Shown: positions 37,107-46,477 of the stretch, in pieces
Numbering within the stretch: position 1 is the stretch's first letter
Layout of the letters: the number at the start of each line of letters is the position of its first letter
Assembly: GCF_029167235.1 (NCBI RefSeq)
Contig: NZ_JARFTR010000301.1
Span: 1-55,908 of the forward strand
Origin: Kamptonema sp. UHCC 0994
GTDB lineage: Bacteria > Cyanobacteriota > Cyanobacteriia > Cyanobacteriales > Microcoleaceae
Direction of reading: 5' to 3'
DNA: 55,908 nt
The notes under the pieces: model-generated
Database searches by the model: none
The model's input: only the letters and a program-made list of their open reading frames with translations
What the model was told of the DNA's origin: nothing
Program-made: the position numbers and the translations under genes

Positions 37107-37295
37107 GATCGAACTCCTCAATCTCATAAGGGTCAATTTGTTGCGATCCCAAATTTTACTTTGTGACTCCCTTGATGCCTATCGTGCTGCATAATAAGAA
37201 GGAAGGATAAGAAAAACCTTTAACCAATTACTGCTTATCGATTGAGCGGCAGTCAGTAAAGCTAATTTGGGTGGAGAAGGTTTCCTAGTAGTTGG

Positions 37296-37394
37296 CTAGA
37301 AAATAAGTGCAGCACTGGAGGAAGCAAGAATTATAAAGGCTGCACCAAGGCTCAAACTATAAAGGAGGGGAATCCACTGGATTGATTTCTCCAT
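37296..37394 (-). CDS. 32-residue single-helix membrane peptide
   Basis: A tiny reading on the minus strand, too short for routine gene calling: MEKSIQWIPLLYSLSL then GAAFIILASSSAALIF. A short charged N-terminus precedes one continuous hydrophobic helix ending at the last residue. A strong ribosome site AAGAGGAGAAAAAATG sits at the right distance. It does not match the small photosystem or cytochrome b6f subunits I can recall. Lies alone in a 550-base gap. Coding status is inferred from the site and hydrophobic pattern. Confidence 0.5.
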   Translation of the reverse strand: MEKSIQWIPLLYSLSLGAAFIILASSSAALIF

Positions 37395-37659
37395 TTTTTC
37401 TCCTCTTGGTTTACAATTACATCCTCATTTTCTCCTTTTCCGGATTGGGCAACATCCTTCTAAGGTATAACCTGTAGTTCTAAAAAAATTGTTTCTTAAG
37501 TTACAAATTAGTCAATTAAGCTAAATTTATTTGATTTTTCGATATAATACGATGAGTTCTGTTACCAGCTTTGTTATTTTCTCTCTATCGGCAGATGGCA
37601 TATCAGTTTTGTCAACCTTAAATTGTATTTAGACGAACATTACTAGAGGATAATCAGCG

Positions 37660-38037
37660 ATGGGTTGGCTGCAAAGACTATTTGGTTTAGAAAAACCCCA
37701 TAATGAGGAAGTCCCTGCTCCTCAATCTGCTGCTCAATCTGCTCCTGCTCAAGCATCGGCAACTAGAGTTGCTACGGCGACGGAGACTATTCCAGCGGAG
37801 CGAGTGGGATTGAATGGAGAATACGATCAAAGCGGCTTGGCTAAGCGTGTAGCTCTTGCTTTCGATCAAAATCCTGAAGTTGCAGACATCGATAGTGTAT
37901 ATGTCGCTCAACTGGGTAGCACTGTGGTGTTAAAAGGGAAAGTTTCTAGTCAGGAAGTTCTTAATAAATTGGTAAATCTTGCTAGAGGTGTTAAGGGTGC
38001 TACTGGCGTTGAAACTAATCAAGTTACTATCGGCTAG
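37660..38037 (+). CDS. BON-domain protein
   Basis: A 125-residue protein. The N-terminus MGWLQRLFGLEK resembles that of other cyanobacterial BON/LysM-type proteins; an Ala/Gln/Ser-rich linker (20-45) leads to one BON domain (about 55-122: SGLAKRVALAFDQNPEVADID, TVVLKGKVSSQEVLNKLVNLA, GVKGATGVETNQVTI). BON domains bind phospholipid or polymers; the role here is unknown. Starts after GAGGATAATCAGCG. A strong hairpin follows at 38126. Confidence 0.85.
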   Translation: MGWLQRLFGLEKPHNEEVPAPQSAAQSAPAQASATRVATATETIPAERVGLNGEYDQSGLAKRVALAFDQNPEVADIDSVYVAQLGSTVVLKGKVSSQEVLNKLVNLARGVKGATGVETNQVTIG

Positions 38038-38125
38038 AGTAGCTATTTGGCTGGGGATGAGGTATGAGATTGTCTCGGTGTAGGGACTTTCCTTAGTAAA
38101 GGCGATCGCTCCGAGATCCGAAAAG

Positions 38126-38157
38126 TTTTGGCTCTAGCGCGATCGCTAGAGCCAAAA
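38126..38157. terminator. Strong 14-base-pair hairpin
   Basis: Arms TTTTGGCTCTAGCG and its exact complement around the loop CGAT; the loop region includes a GCGATCGC site. It lies between the BON and DUF2294 genes, so it likely stops transcription of the BON gene or attenuates read-through. The flanking A/T pairs give T-rich tails on both strands. Confidence 0.7.
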
Positions 38158-38293
38158 GAAAACCCTAACTCCTGTTTGCAAAGCCGACTCAACAGCGGTG
38201 AAAATTTTTATCTTCTTAACCTCATCAATTTGCTGTAGACTTAGTTATGCGATCGAGTCCCTTCGTAGAGCCATTCAACTCTACAGCAAATTT

Positions 38294-38725
38294 ATGACTG
38301 AGGAAACCTTAGAGCCTACTCGCGGTCAATTAGAACGAAAGCTATCGCAGCGCATACTTGCTCTGTACCGCTCTCAGTTGGGACATCAGCCAACTCAAGT
38401 GAGTTGTAATCTTGTGGATCAAAAGCTGATAATAGTGTTGGAAAATGCTATTACCCCACCGGAACAGCTTTTAGCCAAAAACGGTCAAGAAGGTTTGGCT
38501 CACCAGGTGCGCTCCGAGTTGGAAACTGTGATTCAGTCGCAACTTAAGGAACTAATCGAGAAAGTTCTAGATGTGACTGTTACCGATTTGCTTAACGATA
38601 CAACTTTAGAGACAGGAAGGACTGGAACGATCGCGATTTTAAAGGCTACCCCCAAATTTCGCGATGTTGTTACCAAGTCTAAGACCAAACCAGAAACGGT
38701 TTCTAGTGGAGATGGCGGCGGATAG
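38294..38725 (+). CDS. DUF2294 protein
   Basis: A 143-residue protein starting at MTEETLEPTRGQL (an upstream extension to 38198 is unlike the family). Matches DUF2294 (Na-translocating-decarboxylase-like short proteins of unknown function): RGQLERKLSQRILALYRSQL, GHQPTQVSC, ARSE-like VRSELETVI, LIEKVLDVTVTDLLNDTTLETGR. The 3' end overlaps the convergent response-regulator gene by 23 bases. Confidence 0.82.
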   Translation: MTEETLEPTRGQLERKLSQRILALYRSQLGHQPTQVSCNLVDQKLIIVLENAITPPEQLLAKNGQEGLAHQVRSELETVIQSQLKELIEKVLDVTVTDLLNDTTLETGRTGTIAILKATPKFRDVVTKSKTKPETVSSGDGGG

Positions 38726-39089
38726 TTATTTCTAAATTGTCTAGATTAAAAGGTTTACAAATGTAGTCAGTACAACCGGCTAAGAAAATGCGATCGCGGT
38801 CTTCGGGTGTTGCCAATGATGTAACGGCTATAATCGGAATATCTACAAGTTTTGGGTCTTGCTTGATTTGGTAGATTAATTCAATTCCGTTTATATCTGG
38901 CAGGCAAATATCTAGTAAAATTAAATCGGGCTGGCGATCGCGGATAACGCCGAGTGTGGTCTTCCCATCAAGAGCTCCCACACAGGAGCAACCGAACAAA
39001 TCGAGAATTTGGCTCATTAATTCTAAGTTATCGATATCGTCATCTACGGCCAAAACTAAAGGTTGTTTGTCAATTTTATTTTGACCCAT
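38703..39089 (-). CDS. Single-domain response regulator
   Basis: A 128-residue receiver-only protein (start MGQNKIDKQPLV; a 15-codon extension to 39134 is optional). Acidic pocket D16/D17, phospho-acceptor D60 (LILLDICLP), T94-region VTS and K116 (KPF). It likely acts as a phosphotransfer partner or CheY-like protein; which kinase serves it is unknown. Tail overlaps the DUF2294 gene. Confidence 0.9.
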   Translation of the reverse strand: MGQNKIDKQPLVLAVDDDIDNLELMSQILDLFGCSCVGALDGKTTLGVIRDRQPDLILLDICLPDINGIELIYQIKQDPKLVDIPIIAVTSLATPEDRDRIFLAGCTDYICKPFNLDNLEITIRRHLH

Positions 39090-39134
39090 GCTCAACGTAT
39101 ATTCCGAATCTGCACTCAGAGTAGAGTAAATCAT

Positions 39135-39820
39135 AAACTTGCAAAATTCTGTTCTAGCAAAGTGTGGAACGAGGCATTCCTGAAGTGGCGAAGCGGCACT
39201 TTAGACAGACTGGCTCGTGTTTATGATTGGTAAGTTGGCAGTCAAGACTGGATTTAAGCTCAAAAGCGTCCATCTGACAGCCAAGCTACTAACAAATTTA
39301 TATTTTCAGTCGTTTTGCAGAAAATATAAAGAAATTATAAAGCAATGAGTCTTTAAGTGGTGTATTCCGATATACAACACTGGTGCAGTTGGGTTGAGGC
39401 TGCTTTTAACGATGTCGCCAATATTGCATAATTCCCCGTCGAAGCTCATCTATCTAGAGTAGTATTTGCTCTGGGAGAAAGATTCACCAATTTACTTATT
39501 GAGAGATTGCAGTATTTATACTTTCAATTTCATGGACAGTCCCCGGTTTAAAGACAGGGGGTTTTCAGGATATTTTTTATCAATTATAGTCTGTAGCCAC
39601 ATAAAAAACTACTTGTATCAAGAGCATCGAGTCGTCTTCCTAGCAAAGGTTGGCGACTTTTGTTTGAGATTTAATAAAAATTTTAAATTTTGTTCAACCT
39701 TTTTAATATTTACCCCCTAAAACTCCTACTATCGAAGAAAGCAAAGTGTATTCAATGTCACACTCAGAAGCGCGACAGCAACTCGTAAATGGCTGTTTTC
39801 AGCCCAGGAGATAGAAGGGG
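39135..39820. other. Non-coding region with a solitary IS-end hairpin
   Basis: About 690 bases without a supported gene upstream of the GAF/GGDEF/EAL gene. An 84-residue reading at 39466-39720 is low quality and runs through the IS-like hairpin. AT-rich throughout (e.g. 39601-39720). Confidence 0.5.
39534..39565. repeat. Solitary IS200/IS605-like end
   Basis: GACAGTCCCCGGTTTAAAGA then CAGGGGGTTTTC closely matches the right-end hairpin at 10331 (GACACTCCCCGGTCTAAAGA, CACGGGG). No transposase gene is near. It may be the footprint of a lost element or a mobilised end. Confidence 0.6.
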
Positions 39821-42451
39821 ATGGCTAACAGAAAACTTAGACAAATATCAAGCTCAGCAATGGGGCGGGAGAGTTTGCTTAACCGAATTACTACTCGTAT
39901 TCGCCGTTCCCTAGAACTGCAAGAAATTCTGACAACAACAGCGCGAGAAATCCGTTCTTTTTTAGACACCGATCGCGTTAAAATTTATCGCTTCGATCCC
40001 GATGCCAGCGGTGAGGTAATTGCCGAATCAATTCACGGTAAAAGTTTACCATCTCTGCTGGGTCTTCATTTTCCGGCGACGGACATTCCGCCTCACGCCC
40101 GTGAAATGTTTGTCAAAGCCCGCCAGCGAGTGATTGTAGACGTAGTGTCTCGGCATCAAACAATTAACAGGTTAGATTGCCCGGAAACAGGGGAAAGTTT
40201 AGCGATCGAGGATATCCGCTACGCCATTGCTGATTCTTGCCATGTTGAGTACCTGAGTGCTATGGGGGTACGTTCTTCGCTGACTGTACCCATATTACAT
40301 CAAAATCGGCTGTGGGGGTTGTTGGTAGCTCACCATAGTAAACCTCGGCAATTCAGCGATCGCGAGTTGAAAATAGTGCAGTTGCTTGTGGATCAAGTCT
40401 CAATTGCGATCGCGCAATCTTCTCTGCTAAGCCAAGCTAGACAACAAGCTCGTGACGAAGCGATCGTCAATCAAATTAGCAGTCTGCTACATTCCCCCCT
40501 TGACATCACAGAAATTCGGCAAATTGTTCTCGAACAAACAGTTAAAGCCTTATCTGGTTCTGGGGGTAGATTGTACATTACAGCCGATCCAACTGGTCAG
40601 CCTGCTCAGCATTATATCTACGGTGTACAGCCCCAGGAGGAATGGATTGAAGAAAGCCTTTTTTGGCAGCAAACCATGAGAGTTTTTAATCAAGAGGAAC
40701 CAGATGCGACCTCCAACCAAAATCAAAAAGAAGATGATTTTTTCAACCCGGTAATATCTGGAGAAGATGGAAAAATAGACTTAACTTTTCATGGTTCTAT
40801 TCTATCACATATTTACACTATTCCTGATATTTACCAAGAGCCTCAATTAGAGTCTTTAATCTCGGCTTTCCAATCAGTTCCCATTCGCTCGATACTGATC
40901 GTACCCTTGGAATACCGCCAACAGTGTGTGGGATGTTTAACTATATTTCGCAGCGAGATAGAAACTGATACTTTATGGGCAGGGCGCTGGAATCGAGATG
41001 AGCGCAACAATTTACCCCGTAATTCCTTTGAAGCATGGCGAGAAGTCAGAACTGGAGAGGCACAACAGTGGAATAGCGATGAAGTAAAACTCGCAAAATC
41101 ACTGGGAATTCATCTCTACATGGCGGTGATGCAAAAACGGGTTGAAGGGATGGTAAGGCATCAAGCTTCTCACGATCAACTGACTGGTTTAGCTAATAGG
41201 TTGTTATTTAATGAAAGATTATCTCTAGCTCTGGCTAATGCCAATCAGCGCGGGGAAATGCTAGCAGTCGTATTTCTCGACTTGGATGGATTTAAACACA
41301 TTAACGATACTCTTGGTCATGCCGTTGGCGACCAATTACTACAATGTGTTGCCCACCGTTTAATTACCTCTCTACGGACGGGAGATATTATTGCTAGGTG
41401 GGGTGGAGACGAATTCACTTTTTTACTTTCTCATATTAAATGTGCAGAGGATACTGCCAAGATTTGTCAGGTAATTCTGCACAGTCTTAAAACTCCTTTT
41501 CACCTGGAAGATCGAGAACTTTACATTAAAGCTAGTTTGGGAATTGCTCTCGCTCCTTATGACGGAGAAGATGCCGATACGCTACTGAAAAATGCCGATG
41601 CTGCTATGTATAGAGCTAAACAACAAGGGAGGAATAATTATCAGTTGTATAGCCCCGCTATCGGTAGTAAAGCCTTTGATAGACTGGTATTAGAAAATAA
41701 TCTCTATAAAGCTTTAGAGCGCAAAGAGTTTCTGCTATATTACCAGCCACAAATTGACTTAAATACTGGTATGATTATGGGTGTGGAAGCTCTGCTCCGT
41801 TGGCACCATCCCGAACGAGGATTGATTCCTCCGAATGAATTTATCCCTTTAGCGGAAGAAACTGGATTAATTTGTCCAATTGGGGAATGGGTAATGCGGA
41901 CTGCTTGCGCTCAAAATAAAGCGTGGCAGTTAGCTGGGCTACCACCAATTCGGATGGCAGTTAATCTTTCGGCTCGTCAGTTCCAGCAAACAAATCTGGT
42001 AAAAACTATTTCACAAATTTTAGAAGAAAGCCAGCTTAAACCTGAATATTTAGAAATAGAAATTACTGAGAGTATTGCTGTGCGAGATGTTGAGTTTACT
42101 ATTGTGATTCTACGGCAGTTGCGTCAGATGGGTATTCATATTTCTATGGATGATTTTGGCACTGGTTACTCTTCGCTGTCTTCTCTGAAACATTTGCCGT
42201 TAGACAATTTAAAAATTGACCAGTCTTTTGTGAAGGAGCTGATGAGCGATCGGAATGATGCGGCTATTATTAAGGTAGTGTTAGCTCTAGGTCATGGTCT
42301 GAAATTGAAGGTAATTGCTGAGGGGGTGGAAACATTGGATCAGTTGCAATTTTTGCGAGCGATTAAGTGTGATGGTGCACAGGGATATTTCTTTAGTAAA
42401 CCTTTGCCTGCTCAGGCGGTGACGCAAATGTGGAAAATTGGTAATTGGTAA
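39821..42451 (+). CDS. Phytochrome-type GAF - GAF - GGDEF - EAL protein
   Basis: An 876-residue soluble c-di-GMP enzyme. GAF1 (about 30-205) has the phytochrome marks: DIP at 88-90 ([14 protein letters not shown]) and a Cys-His pair C140-H141 in the canonical bilin-attachment position ([16 protein letters not shown]). GAF2 is at about 225-440. The GGDEF domain has GGDEF at 528-532 with an intact inhibitory RxxD at 519-522; the EAL domain has EAL at 656-658 plus EITES, DDFGTG, LKIDQ, AEGVET and QGY. Both catalytic halves look active. No PHY domain, so a cyanobacteriochrome-like light switch is inferred. The stop codon arises in the GGTAATT array. Confidence 0.92.
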   Translation: MANRKLRQISSSAMGRESLLNRITTRIRRSLELQEILTTTAREIRSFLDTDRVKIYRFDPDASGEVIAESIHGKSLPSLLGLHFPATDIPPHAREMFVKARQRVIVDVVSRHQTINRLDCPETGESLAIEDIRYAIADSCHVEYLSAMGVRSSLTVPILHQNRLWGLLVAHHSKPRQFSDRELKIVQLLVDQVSIAIAQSSLLSQARQQARDEAIVNQISSLLHSPLDITEIRQIVLEQTVKALSGSGGRLYITADPTGQPAQHYIYGVQPQEEWIEESLFWQQTMRVFNQEEPDATSNQNQKEDDFFNPVISGEDGKIDLTFHGSILSHIYTIPDIYQEPQLESLISAFQSVPIRSILIVPLEYRQQCVGCLTIFRSEIETDTLWAGRWNRDERNNLPRNSFEAWREVRTGEAQQWNSDEVKLAKSLGIHLYMAVMQKRVEGMVRHQASHDQLTGLANRLLFNERLSLALANANQRGEMLAVVFLDLDGFKHINDTLGHAVGDQLLQCVAHRLITSLRTGDIIARWGGDEFTFLLSHIKCAEDTAKICQVILHSLKTPFHLEDRELYIKASLGIALAPYDGEDADTLLKNADAAMYRAKQQGRNNYQLYSPAIGSKAFDRLVLENNLYKALERKEFLLYYQPQIDLNTGMIMGVEALLRWHHPERGLIPPNEFIPLAEETGLICPIGEWVMRTACAQNKAWQLAGLPPIRMAVNLSARQFQQTNLVKTISQILEESQLKPEYLEIEITESIAVRDVEFTIVILRQLRQMGIHISMDDFGTGYSSLSSLKHLPLDNLKIDQSFVKELMSDRNDAAIIKVVLALGHGLKLKVIAEGVETLDQLQFLRAIKCDGAQGYFFSKPLPAQAVTQMWKIGNW

Positions 42452-42524
42452 TTGGTAATTGGTAATTGGTAATTGGTAATTGGTAATTGGTAATTGGTAA
42501 TTGGTAATTGGTAATTGGTAATTG
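42439..42524. repeat. About twelve GGTAATT heptamers
   Basis: An 86-base perfect array that includes the last two codons and stop of the preceding gene. An inverse-orientation array follows at 42588. Confidence 0.95.
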
Positions 42525-42587
42525 TTGGTTAAAATAAAAATCTTGTCGGGTATTGCTACCTTTAAGCAGTAAACTTATATAGACAGG

Positions 42588-42619
42588 AATTACCCATTAC
42601 CAATTACCAATTACCAATG
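42588..42619. repeat. Inverse-orientation AATTACC heptamers at an esterase start
   Basis: Four AATTACC units (one CATTACC) on the plus strand, complementary to the array at 42439-42524, so a long stem could form over a 63-base loop. The esterase ATG (42617) is the last part of the final unit. Confidence 0.9.
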
Positions 42620-43240
42620 TCTTTACAATCTATTAGTGTTCCAGCAAAAAATACTCAAACACCTGTGGGTGTGATTGTTACATTGCACGGATGGGGTGCG
42701 AATGGTGATGATTTGGCATCGTTAGTTCCAGTGCTGAATTTACCTGATTACCAGTTCGAGTTTCCAGACGCACCTTTTCCTCATCCTCAAGTACCGGGAG
42801 GGAAAATGTGGTATGATTTGCAGACGAAAGAATATCGAGGTTTAGCTGAAAGTCGGCAAATGCTGAGTGATTGGCTGCTGTCTCTAGAAAGTAAGATTGG
42901 GATACCTTTGTCTAGGACGATTTTGGCCGGTTTTTCCCAAGGTGGGGCGATGACTTTGGATGTGGGGTTAAGTTTGCCTTTGGCAAGTTTAATTTGTCTG
43001 AGTGGATATTTGCACTCTGTGCCTCAACTTTATAGCAATGTTTTACCGCCGACTTTGATTGTACATGGCAGGCAAGATACGGTTGTGCCTTTGAGTGCGG
43101 GGGTGCGATCGCGAGAGGATTTGACTGCTTTGGGTGTGCCGGTACAATATCGTGAATTTGATATGGGGCATGAGATCCGACCGGAAGTGATAGATTTAAT
43201 GCGAAGTTTTGTTGTGGAAACTATGCCGAAAACGAGTTAA
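42617..43240 (+). CDS. Alpha/beta-hydrolase carboxylesterase (phospholipase/EstB type)
   Basis: A 207-residue serine hydrolase. Oxyanion region TLHGWGANGDD (22-32), nucleophile S107 in AGFSQGGAM, D154 in HGRQDTVVP and H185 in MGHEI make the triad. Family length is right (about 200-220). Likely substrates are short-chain esters. The start codon is embedded in AATTACC heptamers and lacks a ribosome-binding purine run. Confidence 0.92.
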   Translation: MSLQSISVPAKNTQTPVGVIVTLHGWGANGDDLASLVPVLNLPDYQFEFPDAPFPHPQVPGGKMWYDLQTKEYRGLAESRQMLSDWLLSLESKIGIPLSRTILAGFSQGGAMTLDVGLSLPLASLICLSGYLHSVPQLYSNVLPPTLIVHGRQDTVVPLSAGVRSREDLTALGVPVQYREFDMGHEIRPEVIDLMRSFVVETMPKTS

Positions 43241-43325
43241 AGGTTTAGGATAGAGTGTGGATCTTTAACGAGACTCCGCAGAAGTAATGCTTAAGGCAGA
43301 TGCCGATTCAAGGAAGGTGCAAACG

Positions 43326-43538
43326 ATGAAGACTTTGATCAAAGCATCGCGTGATATTGCTGCACTGACTTCGGATGATGTGGCAAAGTTGGCCACTCGT
43401 TTGGAGGAAGATGATTACACCGATCCTTTTGAGGGATTAAATGATTGGCATTTGTTACGGGCTATAGCCTTTCAGCGTCCAGAGTTAGCCGAACCCTATT
43501 TCCACCTGCTGGATATGGAAGCTTACGATGAAGCTTAA
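43326..43538 (+). CDS. DUF2555 protein
   Basis: A 70-residue cyanobacterial protein (DUF2555): DDVAKLATRLEEDDYTDPF, GLNDWHLLRAIAFQRPELAEPY. Start at MKTLIKASRD after AAGGAAGGTGCAAACG; the reading from 43287 is 13 codons longer. DUF2555 genes are commonly found just upstream of coaBC in cyanobacteria, as here, hinting at a shared role or simple gene order conservation. Confidence 0.82.
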   Translation: MKTLIKASRDIAALTSDDVAKLATRLEEDDYTDPFEGLNDWHLLRAIAFQRPELAEPYFHLLDMEAYDEA

Positions 43539-43586
43539 CTGAAGATCGAGTTAGTTATTATTTTTCTGGCGAAGGTTAATAATTCT

Positions 43587-43703
43587 GGCGAATAGAATTC
43601 GCGACTACACAAACGAAGTCCGCCTGCGCGAACTGAAAATCGGTTGAGAGAATAGAACCCGCGCAGGCGGGTTTTATCTGTGTAGCTGCGGTTTTAACCG
43701 CCG
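43587..43703. repeat. Family-3 long inverted repeat, second complete copy
   Basis: Left arm GGCGAATAGAATTCGCGAC, CTACACAAACGAAGTC, CGCCTGCGCG; right arm GCGCAGGCGG, CTGTGTAG, ending AACCGCCGCG. Sits between the DUF2555 and coaBC genes, only 20 bases from the coaBC start. Confidence 0.85.
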
Positions 43704-43723
43704 CGTCAATAATTCCTGGTAGT

Positions 43724-44926
43724 ATGAATGGCAGAAAGATTTTAATTGGGATTAGCGGTGGTATTGCGGCTTATAAAGTCTGCGAAGTGGTTTCAACTTT
43801 GGCTAAGGCGGGGACACAAGTAAGGGTAATTCTCACTGATGCGGCGCAAGAGTTTATTACTCCTTTGAGTTTAGCTACTTTGTCTCGCCATCCCGCTTAT
43901 ACCGATCGCGATTTTTGGCAACCTACACACTCGCGCCCGCTACATATTGAGTTGGGAGAATGGGCGGAAATTTTGGTAATTGCGCCGCTGACGGCTAATA
44001 CTTTGGCGAAGTTGGCGGGGGGTTTGGCGGATAATTTACTGACAAATACTGTTTTGGCTTCTCGTTGTCCCATTTTGTTGGCCCCGGCGATGAATACGGA
44101 TATGTGGGAACAGTTGGCGGTGCAGCGAAATTGGCAGCAGGTATTGACAGATGAGCGGTTTTGTGGTATTCAGCCGAGTTCTGGGATTTTAGCTTGCGAT
44201 CGCGTGGGTGCCGGTCGGATGGCAGAACCAAGTGAGATTTTAGCGCACATTGAATCGTTGCTGCATACTGGGGGCAAGCGAGATTTAAAGGGTAAGCGGG
44301 TGTTAATTAGTGCGGGGGGAACGCGGGAACACCTCGATCCGGTGCGGTTTATCGGCAATCCTTCGAGTGGTAAGATGGGAATTGCTTTGGCTGTGGCTGC
44401 TTTGCATCGAGGGGCGGCGGTGACTTTGGTACATACTATGGATGAGGCTTTGTTGCCTAGGGGAGTTGTCAGGGCGATCGCGGTGGTGAGTGCTGAAGAA
44501 ATGCGGGAGGCGATGTTATCATGCTTCCCGGAGGCGGATGTAACGGTGATGGCGGCGGCGGTGGCGGATGTGCGGCCGAGGGATTCTGTTAGTGAGAAGT
44601 TGCCAAAGCGATCGCTTCCTAGTTCTTTGGCTTTAGAAGTTGTGCCTGATATCTTAGCTGAATTGGGGAGTTTGAAGCAAGCTGGTCAGAAGTTAATCGG
44701 TTTTGCAGCACAAACTGGCGATATTGTCAAGCCAGCCTTGGAGAAGTTGGAAAGGAAGAAATTAGATGCGATCGCAGCTAATCCAATTGATAAAATAGGT
44801 GCGGGTTTTAATAGCGATACTAATCAGGCGATTTTGATTAATTCTCATGGGAAACAGGTGGAAGTTTTGCCTTGTAGTAAGTTGGAAATGGCGCACCGTT
44901 TGTATGATTTTGTGTTAGGAGAATAG
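43724..44926 (+). CDS. coaBC: CoaBC: phosphopantothenoylcysteine decarboxylase/synthase
   Basis: A 400-residue bifunctional enzyme for coenzyme A synthesis. CoaC (FMN) half: [11 protein letters not shown] at the start, [26 protein letters not shown] and the substrate-recognition Cys/flap [22 protein letters not shown]. CoaB half from about 185: [44 protein letters not shown], and IAANPID. Full length, start ATG at 43724. Confidence 0.97.
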   Translation: MNGRKILIGISGGIAAYKVCEVVSTLAKAGTQVRVILTDAAQEFITPLSLATLSRHPAYTDRDFWQPTHSRPLHIELGEWAEILVIAPLTANTLAKLAGGLADNLLTNTVLASRCPILLAPAMNTDMWEQLAVQRNWQQVLTDERFCGIQPSSGILACDRVGAGRMAEPSEILAHIESLLHTGGKRDLKGKRVLISAGGTREHLDPVRFIGNPSSGKMGIALAVAALHRGAAVTLVHTMDEALLPRGVVRAIAVVSAEEMREAMLSCFPEADVTVMAAAVADVRPRDSVSEKLPKRSLPSSLALEVVPDILAELGSLKQAGQKLIGFAAQTGDIVKPALEKLERKKLDAIAANPIDKIGAGFNSDTNQAILINSHGKQVEVLPCSKLEMAHRLYDFVLGE

Positions 44927-44963
44927 GGGAGAAATAGTTAGGAGAATAGGGGAGAAATAGCCT

Positions 44964-45034
44964 GGGCGATTGAAATCGCGGCTACACAAGCAAAGTCCGC
45001 CTGCGCGGACTAATATTTATTATACAGCCGCCGC
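44964..45034. repeat. Family-3 repeat, left arm with degraded right arm
   Basis: GGCGATTGAAATCGCGGC, TACACAAGCAAAGTCCGCC, TGCGCGGAC form the left arm; only ACAGCCGCCGCG remains of the right. Lies between convergent coaBC and the antitoxin gene. Confidence 0.8.
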
Positions 45035-45042
45035 GTAAATAT

Positions 45043-45414
45043 TTAAGCGCTTTCATTAATAGTAGTAGCAACTTTAACAGATTCCTCAGTCATCAATTCA
45101 TCATCTTTAACTGTAACGGCCAACCTAAAACCTAAAGCATCCAGTAACTCAACAAAAGCATAAATTTCTGCACAACCACTCGCCGTCAGCAACTTGTCAA
45201 GTTTCTCATGTTTCAGTTGAGTTGAATCGGCCAGATTATTCATTCTACTACGAGCCTCAACCACTTTTCTAACTGCATTACGCAGTAGTGCAGGTTCAGG
45301 ATTTTTTTCCTCCAAAATCGCCTCAATAAAGCCGGCAGCGTGTCCCGAATCTTTTAAAGACTCAATCAGAAACTCGTCGTAGCTATCACTCTTAGGCATT
45401 TTAACTTTTTGCAT
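45043..45414 (-). CDS. Antitoxin of a HigBA-like pair
   Basis: A 123-residue protein starting MQKVKMPKSDSYDEFL; the longer frame to 45492 is discarded because it would overlap the toxin deeply. It resembles the addiction-module antidote family (helix-turn-helix, HigA/XRE-like): LKDSGHAAGFIEAILEEKN, LRNAVRKVVEARSRMNNLAD, LLTASGCAEIYAFVELLDALGF. The toxin gene is upstream and overlaps its start by 14 bases. Confidence 0.8.
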   Translation of the reverse strand: MQKVKMPKSDSYDEFLIESLKDSGHAAGFIEAILEEKNPEPALLRNAVRKVVEARSRMNNLADSTQLKHEKLDKLLTASGCAEIYAFVELLDALGFRLAVTVKDDELMTEESVKVATTINESA

Positions 45415-45730
45415 AATCTTCCCAATACTCCTTAGCTTTCTCAATATCTTGTTGTTGCGTACTTTTATCACCGCCACAAAGGAGAAGTACAATAGTTTCT
45501 CCTAATTGACCAAAATAGATCCGGTATCCAGGGCCATAATTAATTCTAAGTTCCCAGACACCTTCTCCAACTGACCGAGAATCTCCCAGGTTGCCGATAC
45601 GAACTCGCTCAAGCCTTGACTCGATTTTATTTTTAACATTGCGATCTCGCAAACAATTGTACCACTCTAAGAAAGGGATTTTACCCTCTGGTGTAATGTA
45701 ACGTCGAATTTCTCTGGGTTGCACTTCCAT
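45401..45730 (-). CDS. HigB/RelE-like toxin
   Basis: A 109-residue protein of the Gp49/HigB killer-protein type: REIRRYITPEGKIPFLEWYN, RLERVRIGNLGDSRSVGEGV, WELRINYGPGYRIYFG, LLCGGDKSTQQQDIEKAKEYW. These toxins cut mRNA at the ribosome. Toxin-first order with a downstream antitoxin is usual for HigBA. Confidence 0.88.
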   Translation of the reverse strand: MEVQPREIRRYITPEGKIPFLEWYNCLRDRNVKNKIESRLERVRIGNLGDSRSVGEGVWELRINYGPGYRIYFGQLGETIVLLLCGGDKSTQQQDIEKAKEYWEDYAKS

Positions 45731-45875
45731 AATTTTACCGCACTCGTTCGCTAATTTCTATAGTAGAGGCAATCCGCACCCATTTATAAAACAAATCATA
45801 CTTAAGACAGAGACATTTGATTGATTATCAAGTAAATCTTAGTAGAGGAACGTCAGGTTCAAAAAGAGCATCACC

Positions 45876-46349
45876 ATGAATTTCAAATTAATAGGGAAAG
45901 CGAATCTACTACTTAGCAGCCTAATAGTTACCCTGGGAATTTCCACACTCCCAGCATCAGCACAGCAAGTTTCCAATGCCCAAGTTTCCGCACTCGTGGA
46001 AGCCCTGCGACAAGCCGCACCACCCAACTCTCCCAATGATGGAATGTACAGCCAATGGCAAATTTTACCAGGCAATATTCCCCGCTGGTCAAAATTATGT
46101 ATTAAACAGGAATTAACACCGCAACAATTTGAGGCAGACACCGCAAAAGCGCGGTCAGTTATTACCTGTATAGTGGGCGATACCCTGCGCGACGAATACA
46201 AAGCTAGCGGTAACAATGAATTAGCAGCAGTACGTCGTTCAGCTTGTTGGTGGATGACAGGAAAATCGACAGCTTGTACGAGTGGCGACACTGCTACCTA
46301 TGTCCAAAAAGTTGTCAATTTTTATCAGCAACAGCGGAAAAAGAAGTGA
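45876..46349 (+). CDS. Small secreted protein, unknown
   Basis: A 157-residue protein with a signal peptide (hydrophobic 10-25, cleavage expected after LPASA, about residue 29). The mature part has four cysteines (in KLCIK, ITCIV, SACWW, TACTS), which could make two disulfide bonds in the periplasm, and a basic end (QQQRKKK). A similar protein is found in other cyanobacteria by my impression, but I cannot name the family. Divergent from the toxin gene. Confidence 0.75.
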   Translation: MNFKLIGKANLLLSSLIVTLGISTLPASAQQVSNAQVSALVEALRQAAPPNSPNDGMYSQWQILPGNIPRWSKLCIKQELTPQQFEADTAKARSVITCIVGDTLRDEYKASGNNELAAVRRSACWWMTGKSTACTSGDTATYVQKVVNFYQQQRKKK

Positions 46350-46394
46350 AATCAGCGCTCAGAAAAAACAAGTGAAGCGATCGGGAAAAATGCT

Positions 46395-46446
46395 CCGTAA
46401 CGCCGCCCTCTGGGCGGTTATTTACCGCCTAGAAAGCGGCGTTACG
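46395..46446. repeat. Family-2 palindrome
   Basis: CCGTAACGCCGCCCTCTGGG, an AT-rich centre, then CCTAGAAAGCGGCGTTACGA. One of the best copies. Lies between the convergent secreted-protein and Rieske genes. Confidence 0.88.
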
Positions 46447-46477
46447 AAGCTGAAAAAATAAGAAATTTTTATTTCAA

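Noticed and set aside
39466-39720. 84-residue reading upstream of the GAF protein
   Set aside because: Passes through the IS-end hairpin and is Phe/Tyr/Ser-rich with no pattern of a real protein.
42439-42619. Possible CRISPR array
   Set aside because: Repeats are 7-base tandem units without unique spacers, so this is a short tandem repeat, not CRISPR.
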